A stretch of 64,000 nt of DNA from Lineus longissimus. Lineage: Eukaryota > Nemertea > Pilidiophora > Heteronemertea > Lineidae. Below the pieces are notes generated by a model. The model was not told the origin of the DNA and ran no database searches. It saw only the letters and a list, made by a program, of their open reading frames with translations. Below, piece by piece: positions 35,051 through 45,379 of the stretch. A program made the translations under genes and the position numbers. The DNA is taken from the NCBI RefSeq assembly GCF_910592395.1, contig NC_088308.1, positions 11,673,001 to 11,737,000 of the forward strand. The letters run 5' to 3'. Every line of letters starts with the position of its first letter. The first letter of the stretch is position 1.

Positions 35051-36784
35051 CTAGTTTAAAGGACGCCCCTGATCCTGATTCCTGGGGGGTCCGTTTCCGT
35101 TCCTAGCATTTCCGTTCCGCAATGTATAACATTCGTCCGTATTGTGTCCCCGAGATCTATGAAAAGGGCAATATCTATCCGCCTGCGGCTGACGCTGAGA
35201 ACATTTCGAGACATGATGATTACCGGAACAGAAAGAGCATACAACACCACCGCTGGGACTCCTTATATCTCTTGCGCTGGGATTTTGCGCCAATGTCCTT
35301 TTCATCATCTCCATCCCCTTTGCCAAACCTTCCACTGTTTTTGTCAGAGATTGAAGAACATGATTTTGGTGTTCGACTTGAAGGGATGTCTTTTCCATAA
35401 CGCGAACCGCCACCGGCCTCTCAGACGCCTCGTGGAGTTGGGCAAAAGAGACCGCTTCCCGAAAATTCGCAGGATTCATGCGTATAACATACGATGCAAG
35501 ATCCCCATTAAGACCTCTGATGAAAAATCCCAATCGCTCCTTATCCCCCATTCCTTGCTCACCGCATCTCCGGGCTATATCAGCGGAAGAGCCGTCAACG
35601 GTTTCGCCTGGAGCCATCGTCCTCGCATGCAATGGTTGCCTTCTCACGTTGGCCAGAGTCTGGCTCATAAAATGGCCCTTAAACGCTTCCACTAACCTGT
35701 CATAGTTTGTCCTGACGTCCTCGCTCTGCTCATACAGCCACGATTTGGCGTCACCTTTGAGCTGATGACCAAACCATCCAGCCTTTTCCCCTCTGGGCAG
35801 CCTGATATTTGCGCAATATGCGTCAAAACTTTTCAAAAACGCATTAGCATCGTGACCACCGCTAAAAGTTTCAACCTTGGCACCCTGAAATTTGTAGCCC
35901 CCTGACGATTTATCGTCCGTGAGCCTTTTTTCGAGGCGCGCAATCCGTTCTTCGGCCCGTGTCAATGCCATTAAAGTATTATTGGACGTGTCGTCAACTC
36001 CCGGATAACTCATTGGCGCGAATTGGGTGACTCCTGGGCTAACCGCTCCCCGAATGGAGGATGCTGGCCTAAATGGAAACGGGTCTGAACAGTTGGTTCC
36101 GAGTGTACCAAGCCTTCCGATTGGTGTAGTCACCGACGTCATTACTGGTGTCGATTGGTAAATCATGGGGTTAAATCTCACTCCAATTGACCTTGCCGCC
36201 GATGGGGTACTCTCCCTCAGCGGAGCATATGATGACGACGCGATGCTTGAGGGTCCGGACATTGATCTGGAGCCATAGCTTGAGTATACTGACCCGAATG
36301 CCTCCTGCTTCATGCTGGGCGTATTAGACGAGGAGGTGGTCGGTGTTGACCGGTATCTGTCGGAATTGAGCAGGTCACATCTCTCACCGCTCCTTTCTGA
36401 CGCTAAGGAAGTCGGCTCCGGTAGGGGATGATACAGTGATGACGGGCTGCTGTCGGCTGTTGACGACATACCCGGTTCCTGGTGAATCGCATCGATAGCA
36501 GGACTATATGCTCCATACCACGTCGACGAGCTACTCCTGGGTGCCGTCCTAACGACGGGGTTTTCATCAAAGAGGTATGTCCTGGCCGATGTTGTGGCTG
36601 TTTCTTCGTGATTATCGTCCCCATACAGACGGTAATTAGGCATTTTCAATGTGTCGTCCAGATCAGTTGAAAAGTTCTTACCGTTTGGTTTCTCGTACTT
36701 AAAGGTGATTGTGTTGTTTCCTTCGCTCTCCGATTCGGATGTCGTCTCCGATTTGCCTCCGTAACGTTGCGTTGCCATTAGCAC
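35051..36784 (-). CDS. Gypsy Gag polyprotein with zinc knuckle
   Basis: A 577-residue frame, rich in Ser, Thr and Pro in its first half. The capsid-like part (about 290-450) has FQGAKVETFSGGHDANAFL and WFGHQLKGDAKSWLYEQ, the usual Gypsy Gag pattern of a folded helical core. The nucleocapsid end carries CSFCSGNHHVSKC and then YCPFHRSRGHNTDEC, two Cys-His knuckles. The start at 36784 is the first ATG pair of the frame, about 300 bp from the element border. The frame is intact. Confidence 0.9.
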   Translation of the reverse strand: MLMATQRYGGKSETTSESESEGNNTITFKYEKPNGKNFSTDLDDTLKMPNYRLYGDDNHEETATTSARTYLFDENPVVRTAPRSSSSTWYGAYSPAIDAIHQEPGMSSTADSSPSSLYHPLPEPTSLASERSGERCDLLNSDRYRSTPTTSSSNTPSMKQEAFGSVYSSYGSRSMSGPSSIASSSYAPLRESTPSAARSIGVRFNPMIYQSTPVMTSVTTPIGRLGTLGTNCSDPFPFRPASSIRGAVSPGVTQFAPMSYPGVDDTSNNTLMALTRAEERIARLEKRLTDDKSSGGYKFQGAKVETFSGGHDANAFLKSFDAYCANIRLPRGEKAGWFGHQLKGDAKSWLYEQSEDVRTNYDRLVEAFKGHFMSQTLANVRRQPLHARTMAPGETVDGSSADIARRCGEQGMGDKERLGFFIRGLNGDLASYVIRMNPANFREAVSFAQLHEASERPVAVRVMEKTSLQVEHQNHVLQSLTKTVEGLAKGMEMMKRTLAQNPSARDIRSPSGGVVCSFCSGNHHVSKCSQRQPQADRYCPFHRSRGHNTDECYTLRNGNARNGNGPPRNQDQGRPLN

Positions 36785-37086
36785 CTTTTCAATCCTAAGG
36801 AGAACTAACTACAACAAAAATCCTATCGCCCCTCGATGTCGTATGTAAATTAACCCAGCCCCGAATATATCCAATCAGACCCCATTTCATGTCTTATAAC
36901 TCCCTCGGAACCTATCCCAAATAATTATCGTCCAGGCCTACGCGTTTCATAAGGCTTACATTCTAAGTCACTAAAAGTATCGCATACCAGAAGAATTACT
37001 GTCCCAATAAAAGCCCCTTTCGTATGGCTCACCAAACAAACAATTACCACAGATTTTTATAACCAGGACCGACCAGCTAGTTAACA
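36785..37086 (-). other. 5' end of the Gypsy element, LTR not recognisable
   Basis: Starts TGTTAACTAGCTGG next to AAGG and has a TATAAAAA box about 25 bp in, so it looks LTR-like. Beyond the first five bases it does not match the 3' LTR start, and it lacks the LTR end CACGTTTCA. No primer binding site was identified. Confidence 0.5.
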
Positions 37087-37090
37087 CCTT

Positions 37091-37801
37091 CATGCATACA
37101 CCCAAGTCAAAGGTTGTGATTGCATATCTCTGGCCGACTTCATCTGAGCACTGCTTTGACATCCTTAGGCACTCCTGAACTGTGCTGTTGTCTGTAATGG
37201 GTTGGTTTATCACAGGATAGTAGTCTATGCTAGTCAGGTTGGTGGGAGGGATCCCAGTTTCGGATATGAAACCACCCCATCCTGGGACACACTGACTTGT
37301 TGCACTACTCAGCATTCTGATAATGCACCAGGCAAAGTTCACCGCCTCTGATTTCGTCAAGGCACCCTCACTTTCAGGAACAGATAGATGTTTTATTGTC
37401 ATCTGCGGGCTGTTCCTCTGACTGATGAAACAAGCAGGGAGACTGTCTGGTTCGTTGATGTCCAAGGACCTCCTTCCTGTCTTCGGTACTGAGGGGATGA
37501 GTGGATCAGACACGACCTGATCCTTCCGCACGTTCTGCAACATGATGCCATGGGCTGTGTGTACTGATCCACTACCTGAAAGATCATTGACGTATTGGTC
37601 GAAATTGTCAAAGTCGATGTGGAACACTGCTGGACCAGAAGGGTTACGCACAATATGGGGAGTAAGGACACTGGAAGCCTCTTCAAGTGCAGTTGCAAGA
37701 GCAGTTTCAAGTTCAAGTGAGTAGGAATAACTCTCAGCATGCCCAAGTCGATTCATGAGGGTGTTGAGCTGCGCGCTTTGGAAAAGATGGCGTAAGGTCA
37801 T
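37091..37801 (-). pseudogene. Academ-like transposase, N-terminal middle part
   Basis: Reads HLFQSAQLNTLMNRLGHAES and then FDNFDQYVNDLSGSGSVHTA, the Asp-rich box shared by this protein family, and ends at the Gypsy border with ITTFDLGVCMK. The frame is offset from the first exon part at 37807, so a small indel near 37804 breaks the gene. Codons after the border (37086 and lower) belong to the Gypsy element. Confidence 0.75.
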
Positions 37802-37806
37802 GCAAA

Positions 37807-38703
37807 CTAGAATGTGTTTGGGTAGCTTCCATTCTCCTCTTGTTGCTGCGCGACGTGTTCAATGTACATGTCTCTTAGGTCAGTCGTTTTCATTATTTCA
37901 TGGCCAATGATTATCCTCTGATCAATAGCCTCACAAATCTTCGAGAAGCAGAGTTCATGAGTTCTTTCACGGTCTTTGACATCCTGCTCAGCGTCTTCGT
38001 CAGTGCTCTTCCATGTTGATGTATCGATATATTTCATGCGACAATGTTTATGATAACGTGCCTCTGAAGCAAAGAGATCGTATCCTCGAATACGGGTGAC
38101 GAGTTCTTCATCGCCTCTTTGCTCTGCTATGGGGAGTATTGAGTCCCGACCACCATGGGCAAAGTGCGACAGACCCTCTGAGGTCCACGACCCTTTGTCC
38201 ACGTATTTCTTTCGCCCATAACTTTTACAGAAGATACAGTTCTGCTCAAACAGGATCTTTTCAGTTGAACTGCGACGACTTTGTCTCGTACTTGTAGGCC
38301 GATCATCATTAGTTGCAACACTTGGTTTCAGGTGGTTAAGATGGTTGGTAAATTTTGAGTAACATTCACGATGGTAACCATGATTGTCACCAAGGGATTC
38401 AGGAATTTGAGCACAAATGACATCCTGTCGATGTTCTGACCCGGGCGGCTGAGCTTGTCTCTTATCCCGGATTTCGAGGATTTGGTCCAATCGTTCCTGT
38501 GGTTTCGGTAAATTAGAAAAACGTATGAAGTCAGTTGTTTTCGTCTTACTGTCGTGAATGATGCAGATGTCTTTGTCGATGGGTGCTGGCCTTTCAGTGC
38601 TCGCCTTTCTTTTTGACATTTCTGCTGATATCAGGCTACCTGAAACAGGCAAGGATGGCACCATAAGTGAAACATGGCCATTTAACAATGCATACTTAAC
38701 CAT
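37807..38703 (-). pseudogene. Academ-like transposase N-terminus with Cys-His clusters
   Basis: A frame of about 299 codons. Likely translation starts at MSKRKASTERPAPIDK (about residue 30). Two zinc-binding clusters follow: HRECYSKFTNHL early, and CIFCKSYGRKK with HKHCRMKY later. These fit the KKxx-C-x2-C...H-x3-C folds that open this protein family and probably bind DNA. It ends at a TAG just before the next part, which continues in another frame. A TATA box was not recognised. Confidence 0.7.
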
Positions 38704-39189
38704 TCTACACTAGTGTTGTTGACTTCTTAATTCAAAAACACAGATTTTCAGGTATTTAGACAAGCTCATACAACATGTGTGTACTCCTAAACATACGGTA
38801 CATCTAGGCATGCACCTGCATGCAGAAATGCTAAGCGTGTACACAGAGCCACTTTCACTTTCTTGCAAGATTTGTGCGTTCTTAATTCAATTTATTAATC
38901 ATCAAATAAGATAAAGAAATTACTTACGTGATGAGTAAATTTTTATACATTCATCTGATCAACAGTCGTGATTCATTTGGGAAATATGAGAAAAAGAGTG
39001 ATTTCATTTCAAGAAGATTCAGCTTCCATGCTTCATGCTTCTATTGTTTTAGTGTGATTTACATGAGGGGCAAGTGATGGCACTACTGAGTTTGAGTTTG
39101 ATTTTTGTCACACTTGACAGGTGGAGCTCCAGTCTCAGGGCTGAAAAACAATATCTAGAAAAGGATATCAATGAGTTAAAGAATTATAG
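38704..39189 (-). other. 5' non-coding part of the Academ-like element
   Basis: About 490 bp between the gene start and the right terminal repeat. AT-rich; I see no gene. The promoter of the element should be here or in the repeat. Confidence 0.45.
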
Positions 39190-39757
39190 CCTTACCGCAT
39201 AAAAATCACTGATTTTTTGGCCATTTTCGAAATTTGACCTTTTCGCGTTAACCTCAGAGCCATAAGTTTTGAAAATAATTGAATATTGGTGGATTAAATA
39301 TATGAAGGGATGTCAGTAAAAGATATTGTAGGCTCCTAGCTCAATTGTTCCAAATTTCAGAACCTCGGGGAACATTTGCAGGCCCGGCTTCCAGATTTTA
39401 GGCATTCCTTAAATTTCGTGACCTTTTGACCTCTGTTGACCTACATATTGAGTTAATTTGCATATTGATTATCTTGAAGTCTAGAGTGGCTCAAGACAAA
39501 CATTTTGATGGGTCATACACTTTCCTATGATAAACCAGTCAAGAGGAAAGTCAATTTAGATTTCCCCTACCCCAAGACTGGCCGCAGAAAAAAAAAGGAG
39601 CCACGCCCACAAAAACACCCCAAGAGTGGTATTGAGTCCCTACATTTTCCATGGCAACATAAAAAATATGAAAATATAGATCAAATACTACAACTTGCAT
39701 GTATTTTCATCAGTTTTAGGGGGGGGGGTGCAAGGTAGGCCTACTCAGCCCATGGAC
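39190..39757. repeat. right terminal inverted repeat of the Academ-like element
   Basis: Inverted copy of 18996-19560. It ends GGCCTACTCAGCCCATGGAC at 39757. A G run (39719-39728) mirrors the C run of the left copy with changed length. Confidence 0.95.
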
Positions 39758-39998
39758 TATACCAGAATGAAGTTTTTTTTCAAAGTTTATCTTTGTTTGA
39801 CCGCCTTTTCGGCAGGCTTCTTTGTAACATTTTCGAATCTTGTGAAGACAATTTTTCAGGTTTGCCATAGTCTGTTCTGATTGTTTAATGTCAATGCACT
39901 TGTCTTTGGAGATGGCCACGAGAATTTCTACAACTGTCGTCTTTGTCAATGGCGCTTTCACAGCATCTTTCTGGATGAGCTGCTCAAGTATGAAAGAC
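39758..39998 (-). pseudogene. Element X transposase, start of last exon
   Basis: It begins after TTTCAG (acceptor, 39999-40001) with codons SFILEQLIQKDAVKAPLTKT and continues through a basic helix (CLHKIRKCYKEACRKGGQTK) to KKLHSGI at the Academ border. The rest of the exon resumes at 18995. The split falls in a region rich in Lys and Arg, just before the coiled-coil-like leader of the DDE part. Confidence 0.75.
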
Positions 39999-40329
39999 CT
40001 GAAATGGAAAGTGCAATTAAGTTGCTTGCAGACTGACATTTTAATCCAATGTTGACGACAACATATTTGTATGGAATATCAGAAAAACACCCTATTTTCT
40101 TTCATACCGTGAGAGGGGTTGTTGAAGTAAATTTGCTGCAAAGTGAAAATTTCCAGTTACCAGTACATATACCAGTGCCTTTATGCTTCCAACTATAGCT
40201 GAAGCAAGACCTGCTCCTTTCATCTCTTCTACTGTGTAGGGTAGAAGGACCGAGGAGATGCAAAATACTATTATGTCTGACTCTGAGGTTTTTAAAATTC
40301 ATTCATAACTTACTTTTTAATGCGCACCG

Positions 40330-40887
40330 CGCCTTCTTTCATTGGTGTAGGATGCTGGCTGTTGGAGATCATTCTTATTACCAAGCTTCTTTACGAAGGA
40401 GACATGCAATCTCAATTGTCGTTTGATATTGTCCTTTTGATCGTAGGGGTAGCCAGCGCTTCCAATTCCTTGGTAAAATCGTCTTGAGATACATCTCGGT
40501 GTTTGCAACCACATCCGAAGTGTTGGTAATACGATACTTGCATGGTCACCGTGATTGTTCATAATTCGCGTTTCCCAATACTGGCCGAAGAAATTGTCCA
40601 TACAACGGAAGTTCTTTACCGTGTACAGCAATCCCCTCTGTTCACTTTGTGGAAGCTTTCTAAGTTTGTGCTTGGGAAATACCCTTCCGAACTTGGCTGT
40701 CGTTGTCGGTAGCGAAAATTGGACCTTTCTAATGCCTTGTCTTCCGATAGTTAAACTTTTCTGGAAAAGTTCAAGTAATTCTTGGATGAATGTTGTGTCC
40801 TCTGTCCTTGAAAAAATTGATTTGACTGCATCTGCTGACACCCACTGGTCCCACTTTCCACTATAGCCTGTGTAGTGGACGAAATAC
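40330..40887 (-). pseudogene. Element X transposase, exon 2: chromo-barrel-like domain
   Basis: The acceptor TTTCCAG is at 40888-40894 and the donor GTAAGT at about 40329. The split Lys codon joins exon 1 to give DTDKYFVHYTGY, followed by SGKWDQWVSADAVK. The pattern YFVHYxGxxxxWDxWV is that of chromo-barrel/tudor-knot domains (MRG15, MSL3, MYST enzymes), which bind methylated histone tails or nucleic acid. About 140 further residues are unassigned. The phase at the 3' end fits exon 3 only after a one-base shift near 40340. Confidence 0.75.
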
Positions 40888-41282
40888 CTGGAAATATAAG
40901 AAAGACAATTCATGATGTATATGCACTAGTTGCCCCAGGGTAAATAGTATCTTGGAAAGCATCTGACTGGGCAATGAATAATTGTCCTCAGTGTGAGCGG
41001 GGGGGGGGAGCAAATACCGGTAGGCCTAGGCTACTGTTCCCCAATACTGTGAGGCAGCTTTGTGTCCTGCTGGCTGAGGAGTGAAACATCATTGACATAT
41101 ACATGACATAGGGCCAATTTAATTATTGTACATACATGATCAAGGCTGACATGTCTGCCTTTGTAGCCTGTGCGTACATTGGTTGTATGCATGGTATGTA
41201 GTATACACACGACAGTGAGTTGACACACCCGATGTGGGGGCACAATCACACGCACCTAGCTAGTATTTCAGTTGCAACTTAC

Positions 41283-41440
41283 TTGTCTGTGTCGAAGTCG
41301 TAGTCGTTAACCTCGCAAGGCCAATACGGTCCTTTCTGTTTTCTTCTGGTCTTGATTCTGTTTGTAGTTTCATCACACGCACCGCAGTTTTTAGCAATTC
41401 GGGAAGGCCTTGGCCTGGGGCGCAAATTGTAGAAACACAT
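41283..41440 (-). CDS. Element X transposase, exon 1: Cys-rich leader
   Basis: From ATG (41438-41440) to the GTAAGT donor at 41282. Codes for 52 residues plus two bases, including RPRPRPSRIAKNCGACDETT and then RRKQKGPYWPCEVNDYDFDT. CGAC followed by further Cys suggests a small zinc site. The intron phase matches exon 2 exactly. The start lies 258 bp inside the right terminus, suitable for a first exon. Further upstream codons are open for a short distance, so an earlier start is possible. Confidence 0.65.
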
Positions 41441-41683
41441 GATGATGACTTTCCCGCCTGTACGCCGTGGTTGACGGCTGTCGCAAAAAAGATCAATCTG
41501 TATTGATTAATTGCATGTTCCGTAATTTATCAATGTTAAACCCTAATTTCACCCCAAGACTACTTGGAATAATTTCATATTTTACTTTAAAGTGTCCTAC
41601 CGACCAAAATTGCGACATTGTTAAAAACAAATGACACACGTTGACGTCATTGGCGGGAAATTTGAATGAAACATCTGGGCCTC

Positions 41684-41698
41684 GTATTACGCGATATG
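41684..41698. repeat. right terminal inverted repeat of element X
   Basis: GTATTACGCGATATG on the plus strand, the inverted form of the left end. Right next to it the Helitron codons for NPYNEPL resume. Confidence 0.65.
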
Positions 41699-42330
41699 AC
41701 AGCGGTTCGTTATATGGATTGACCCAGCAATCATCTTGTTGTCTTTTTAACACGACTGTATCCTTTTTCGTGGTCATGGATAAACTCTTTTTGAAGTCGT
41801 CTTCTTGTAGGCCTGCGGTTTCGAATACATTGGCGGCTGTATTTGTTTGGATTGCCTCACAGACTTTCTTGATGTTTTCTCGGGCTTATTATTTTTCGGC
41901 TTCTGTGAAATCATCTTCGGTGTTGCGTCTTGAAATGAAGGTTATACTTGCTGGTGGTCGTGGGAAGTTGAATCGGCACACACGGTTCCCTTTTCTACAT
42001 GTTGCGGTGTGGTCTTTGCTATGCATCTGCACTTTTGAGACAATGTCATACAACTCCTTGTTGTACTGTTCATCGGGCATCTTGCAGGTGATGTATTTGT
42101 CTATAAAGAGGGAGATTTCTTGATCTGTCTGAACGTCAAACAGTGGCACCCCCTTTATCCAGAATAAGCAGTGGATGTGTGGCCAGCCTCTCTGTTGGAA
42201 TTCGGTACGATAGAAGTACTCCCGTACAGGGCCGATTGGTTCAGCGGGTGAGAGAATTATCGTCTTGATGAAAGTCTGAACACGATACTCAAACATGCGG
42301 GCAGCGGTGACTGGATTGCTGGCTATAATC
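41699..42330 (-). pseudogene. Helitron Rep nuclease, HUH half
   Basis: The minus-strand frame has MFEYRVQTFIKTII, TEFQQRGWPHIHCLFWI with the metal-binding H-I-H (HUH) motif, CRKGNRVCRFNFPRPP, and, after two consecutive TAA codons near 41884-41889, KKVCEAIQTNTAAN through DDCWVNPYNEPL. HUH enzymes nick DNA and attach to its 5' end through Tyr; those tyrosines are in the other half at 11.0 kb. It stops at the element X border at 41698. Confidence 0.9.
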
Positions 42331-42485
42331 TCTTGGTGACGCTTCCAGCTGATGGTGTCTGGGATGGGCTTTTTTTTGTTGTTACAAGATCACATTGACA
42401 ATTTCTGGCCATCTTCTGTCGGCGGCTGAAAAGCTGCAGAACCATGTTGGGATGCCAAGCTGTTGTATCATCGCCATGAGGTCTT

Positions 42486-43103
42486 TCAGAGTTCGTTCCC
42501 AGTAGGCTGGGGTTCCTCGGACTGGTTGGAGGAAGCGATACCCTTGATCTTGTTTGAAGAATTTCTTGAGAGAGTCGTTGTTGGTGAGGTCAGGTGGTGG
42601 TATCTGTCTTCCATCTGTGGTTGTTGGTGTGGCTTTGCGAAGGGCAATGGATATATTTGACTGAATTTAATGTATTTCTGAAGCATATTGTGCGAAGAAT
42701 ATATAGTCTTGGTCCTGGGCAAAGCGTGTGTCGGTGTTAAATAAACGCGAGTTGAAATAGCGGGTGAGGGAAAGTTTTTTTTAGGGCATTGAACGCTGTA
42801 GCTGAATTTTCCAGTTGGGAATAGTCTTGGGAAGGCCTTTTCCTCACAGTGGGGCCAGGTGAAAATGCTGATCGGAGTGAATTTCTGTGCTGGTGCTAAG
42901 CAGTAAACGTCTCTCTGAATCTGTTGTGTCCAGGAATTGCTGTCCGATATTGGTCGGCTGCAGGGATATTTGGAACATGAAGTTGGTGTTCTCATCTGTG
43001 GGTGCTGCGACTGTTGATGCAGGATCAGGTGGGGGTAATTCCGTTGTTTGCTGCTGAGTGGATGTGGCTGGTGCGGAGGTGTCGGTGTTGTTGTTGTTGA
43101 CAT
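42486..43103 (-). pseudogene. Helitron_like_N domain region
   Basis: Recognisable core LAPAQKFTPISIFTWPHCEE and then AFPRLFPTGKFSY near 42800-42900. This is the conserved entry of the Helitron Rep N-terminal domain. Around it the frame is shared with 42844-43806, so a frameshift near 42860 is needed to join them. Between 42331 and 42486 the frame is also broken, with a poly-T run at 42366-42376. Confidence 0.75.
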
Positions 43104-44455
43104 CTGTTGGGGCCATGGCAGTAGTTGGCATCAGGTTTTGCGTAACCAAGGGTGGGTTGTCTCTAGGCTGGTTGTTCTTAGATGGAGGTTGCTGACTGGG
43201 GTGTGTGGTTGACAATGGCTCATCATTTGTGGCAGCTGGAGGTTGCGGCATTTCTGGAGGGCGTGTCAATTGGGTGCGATCTGTTTCAAGTTCATCTGCT
43301 GTTTCAGTGGGGGGTGCTGGGAGGCCAGTGGCAAGTTGATTGGAACTGTAATCCGTTTTAACAACATCTTTGTACAAGAAATTGTTTGCCTTCAGGTAAT
43401 CCAAGGCAGTGTCCAATTTTAGAGGTGAGACAAACTGATATGAGTAATGGCCTTTGTATTGCAAGCTGCGTTTTAATTTTAATTTTATGAGTTGGTCATT
43501 TGTTGGTATTCGTGGGAGTATATTTGTGGTTGTTTTAACATCAGAAGGTACACAGACTACAGGACCATGGACACCTCTTTGACCTCCAGACGGAAGGCTT
43601 AGAATTTTCATGAATGGAATGACTTTTGCCAGTAAGTGTCGTTCAATTTGAATTGAGGTCAGCAAGTTGCTGGGGGATTTTAGGCAAATTGAGTTTGTTC
43701 TCTGTTGCCTGTGAAGGCATGTTGCCCTTTTTAAGAGCTGTGTCACAACAATGACAGATCCACTTGTCTTCGATATTATCTTGTGGTACATATGGACAGG
43801 TGGCATATCTACTTACTGAAAAAGGAAGTACTTGCTTTCTGAAAAGAAGGCGGTTACAGCACACACATGAGTGGATGGGTCCTTTCTGGCACTGGGCTTT
43901 GAATACAGCAATGTTGTTGTTAATATCGTTAGACAACAGTGGTTGTGACAGGTTGTGACGATATTGTTGATGGGCACTCTGCTTTTTAGCAGCTGCATAT
44001 TCAGGGTCAAGAGCATAACGTGCCCGCTTGTGTTCCTTATTGTGGGTGGAAGGACTAATGTCTCTGGGGCGTTTTACGGCTACTGATCGTTCAGATATTT
44101 TTTTTGCATACTGTTCTCTAGAACGCTGCTTCTTTTCAGCAGAGTAGGTTGGATCTGTAGAATATCTAGTCCGTGCCTGGGCAAGTTTGGGCGAATGATT
44201 AGGAGTTTGCACTGGCACTGGCGTACAATAGTCTGTTGATGTACTGGGGCGAGGGGCTATTTGCGTGAAGTACTTCTGACCTTGGTCCCGAAAATAGGCG
44301 TCCATAAGTGAAGGTTCTTTGGGACTGCTAGGCGACATACCATGCTGGAGGAGGCGAGTATATCTGTTCTGGGCATGTTCTTGTTGTTTACGTGTGCGAT
44401 CTGCTTCTTGCACCTGCAGCGGAGTTCGCGCTGTTCCTTTTTTTCCTCTAGGCAT
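42844..44455 (-). pseudogene. Helitron N-terminus with zinc fingers and DUF6570-like domain
   Basis: Starts MPRGKKGTARTPLQVQEADR at 44455. Repeats of the type ARYALDPEYAAAKKQSAHQQ appear three times as short DNA-binding-like modules at about residues 90-170. Zinc pairs CVCCNRLLFRKQV and KWICHCCDTALKKG follow. After a frame change near 43700 comes SLPSGGQRGVHGPVVCVPSD, typical of the DUF6570 domain of animal Helitrons. A Pro/Thr-rich linker follows. The start is credible because it is the first ATG before an upstream AT-rich leader. Confidence 0.8.
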
Positions 44456-44810
44456 GGTGACCTTAAAAATGGAAGGAAGAGTAGGGTAGTTTCAAAATAT
44501 GAGTATTTATTTCTAACTTTTCATAAACTTTAAGACGGTTACAGGCAAATTCAGCAGTTATGTTGCGTTTTGAAATGACTATTGTAACATTTGCGAGGCT
44601 TGCAGGCAAATTCACCAGTGATGATGACTATTTAAATGACCATTATAATAGGGTGGCCAGCTTCAGCAGTACACTTTACCTGTGTGAAATACATGAGTGT
44701 TTATGTCTCGATTCATGGCGAAAATGGCAAGAAAGTGTTTGGCAATAATTTTTTTTTTTTTTAAATTTATTTTTGTACCGTACAAAAAATAATGTGTAAA
44801 GTTTCGTTGT
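44456..44810. other. 5' flank of the Helitron
   Basis: AT-rich. Around 44530-44625 a phrase (TTACAGGCAAATTCAGCAGT and its variant) occurs twice. The Helitron 5' TC end must lie here or further right, but I could not place it. Confidence 0.35.
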
Positions 44811-44813
44811 TAA

Positions 44814-45145
44814 GGACAGACCAATTATTTTATCTGAATAGCGGGCTGAGGTGCCAAAAATGTCTTGTCGGTGGGAGGAATAAAAATGAAAGTTTGGCAA
44901 GAGACACTTAACAAGTCCTATTTGAAGATGTGAAGGACTTCACAGGCTTTTTAAAGTTTTTGGGGTCATAATATAGCATTTTAAGGTGGATAAATCGAAT
45001 CAGGAGGTCATTTCCTGATTTATTTATTTTTTTTAATTTTTAAAATGTAAACATTTTTTTTTTGAAATGTGACCTTAAATTTTTCCGAAAACAGCAAAAA
45101 CAATGTCGGCGGGCCTGCTATTCAGATAAAATAATTGGTCTGACC
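44814..45145. mobile_element. MITE, 332 bp, Harbinger-like TAA target site
   Basis: The terminal inverted repeats begin GGACAGACCAATTATTTTAT and GGTCAGACCAATTATTTTAT and match over about 30 bp. TAA flanks both sides (44811-44813 and 45146-45148). There is no coding capacity. The TWA duplication suggests mobilisation by a Harbinger transposase; this is inferred. Confidence 0.8.
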
Positions 45146-45379
45146 TAAAGTGAAGAAAGTAATTTGCGATGGTGGCACCCCATTGCGTTCTGGGCCAGCT
45201 GAGCTTGATGGGGATCGTTTTGAAATGGTTATTATCGCAATATTAGGTGTTTTTGCACTGGTACACAGACATAAGAAGACATGTACTCATAAATTATTTC
45301 CAAATTTGATGTGACCTCACTAATTGTAAGTACATGTAGTATCCCCCGCGCCTCTCAAATAGAGTTGTGGAGGAAATGT

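Larger units (their letters stand above)
25326..37086 (-). mobile_element. Gypsy/Metaviridae-type LTR retrotransposon with chromodomain and envelope gene
   Basis: The order on minus is Gag, protease, RT, RNase H, integrase with chromodomain, envelope, polypurine tract and 3' LTR. The borders are TG (37086) and CA (25326) flanked by AAGG (37087-37090 and 25322-25325). Excision with one AAGG rejoins the Academ codons for CMK and AYP. Gene damage includes a deletion in the integrase core, a stop after the zinc-binding domain and a frameshift in the envelope gene. Upstream of Gag there are only about 300 bp, which do not match the 3' LTR. A LINE is nested in the 3' LTR. Confidence 0.9.
18996..39757 (-). 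mobile_element. Academ-like DNA transposon with ~560 bp terminal inverted repeats
   Basis: Long inverted repeats mark the ends (18996-19560 and 39190-39757), starting GTCCATGGGCTGAGTAGGCC. One minus-strand gene fills the interior, from zinc-finger N-terminus to XPG/FEN-like nuclease. Without the nested Harbinger and Gypsy units it would be about 6.3 kb. An XPG-type nuclease is, as I recall, the hallmark of the Academ superfamily. Flanks read CTAG/CTAT or TA, so the target duplication is uncertain. It interrupts the last exon of element X. Confidence 0.75.

Noticed and set aside
39505-39738. 77-residue plus-strand frame
   Set aside because: Lies wholly in the Academ-like terminal inverted repeat; the other copy of the repeat does not preserve it.
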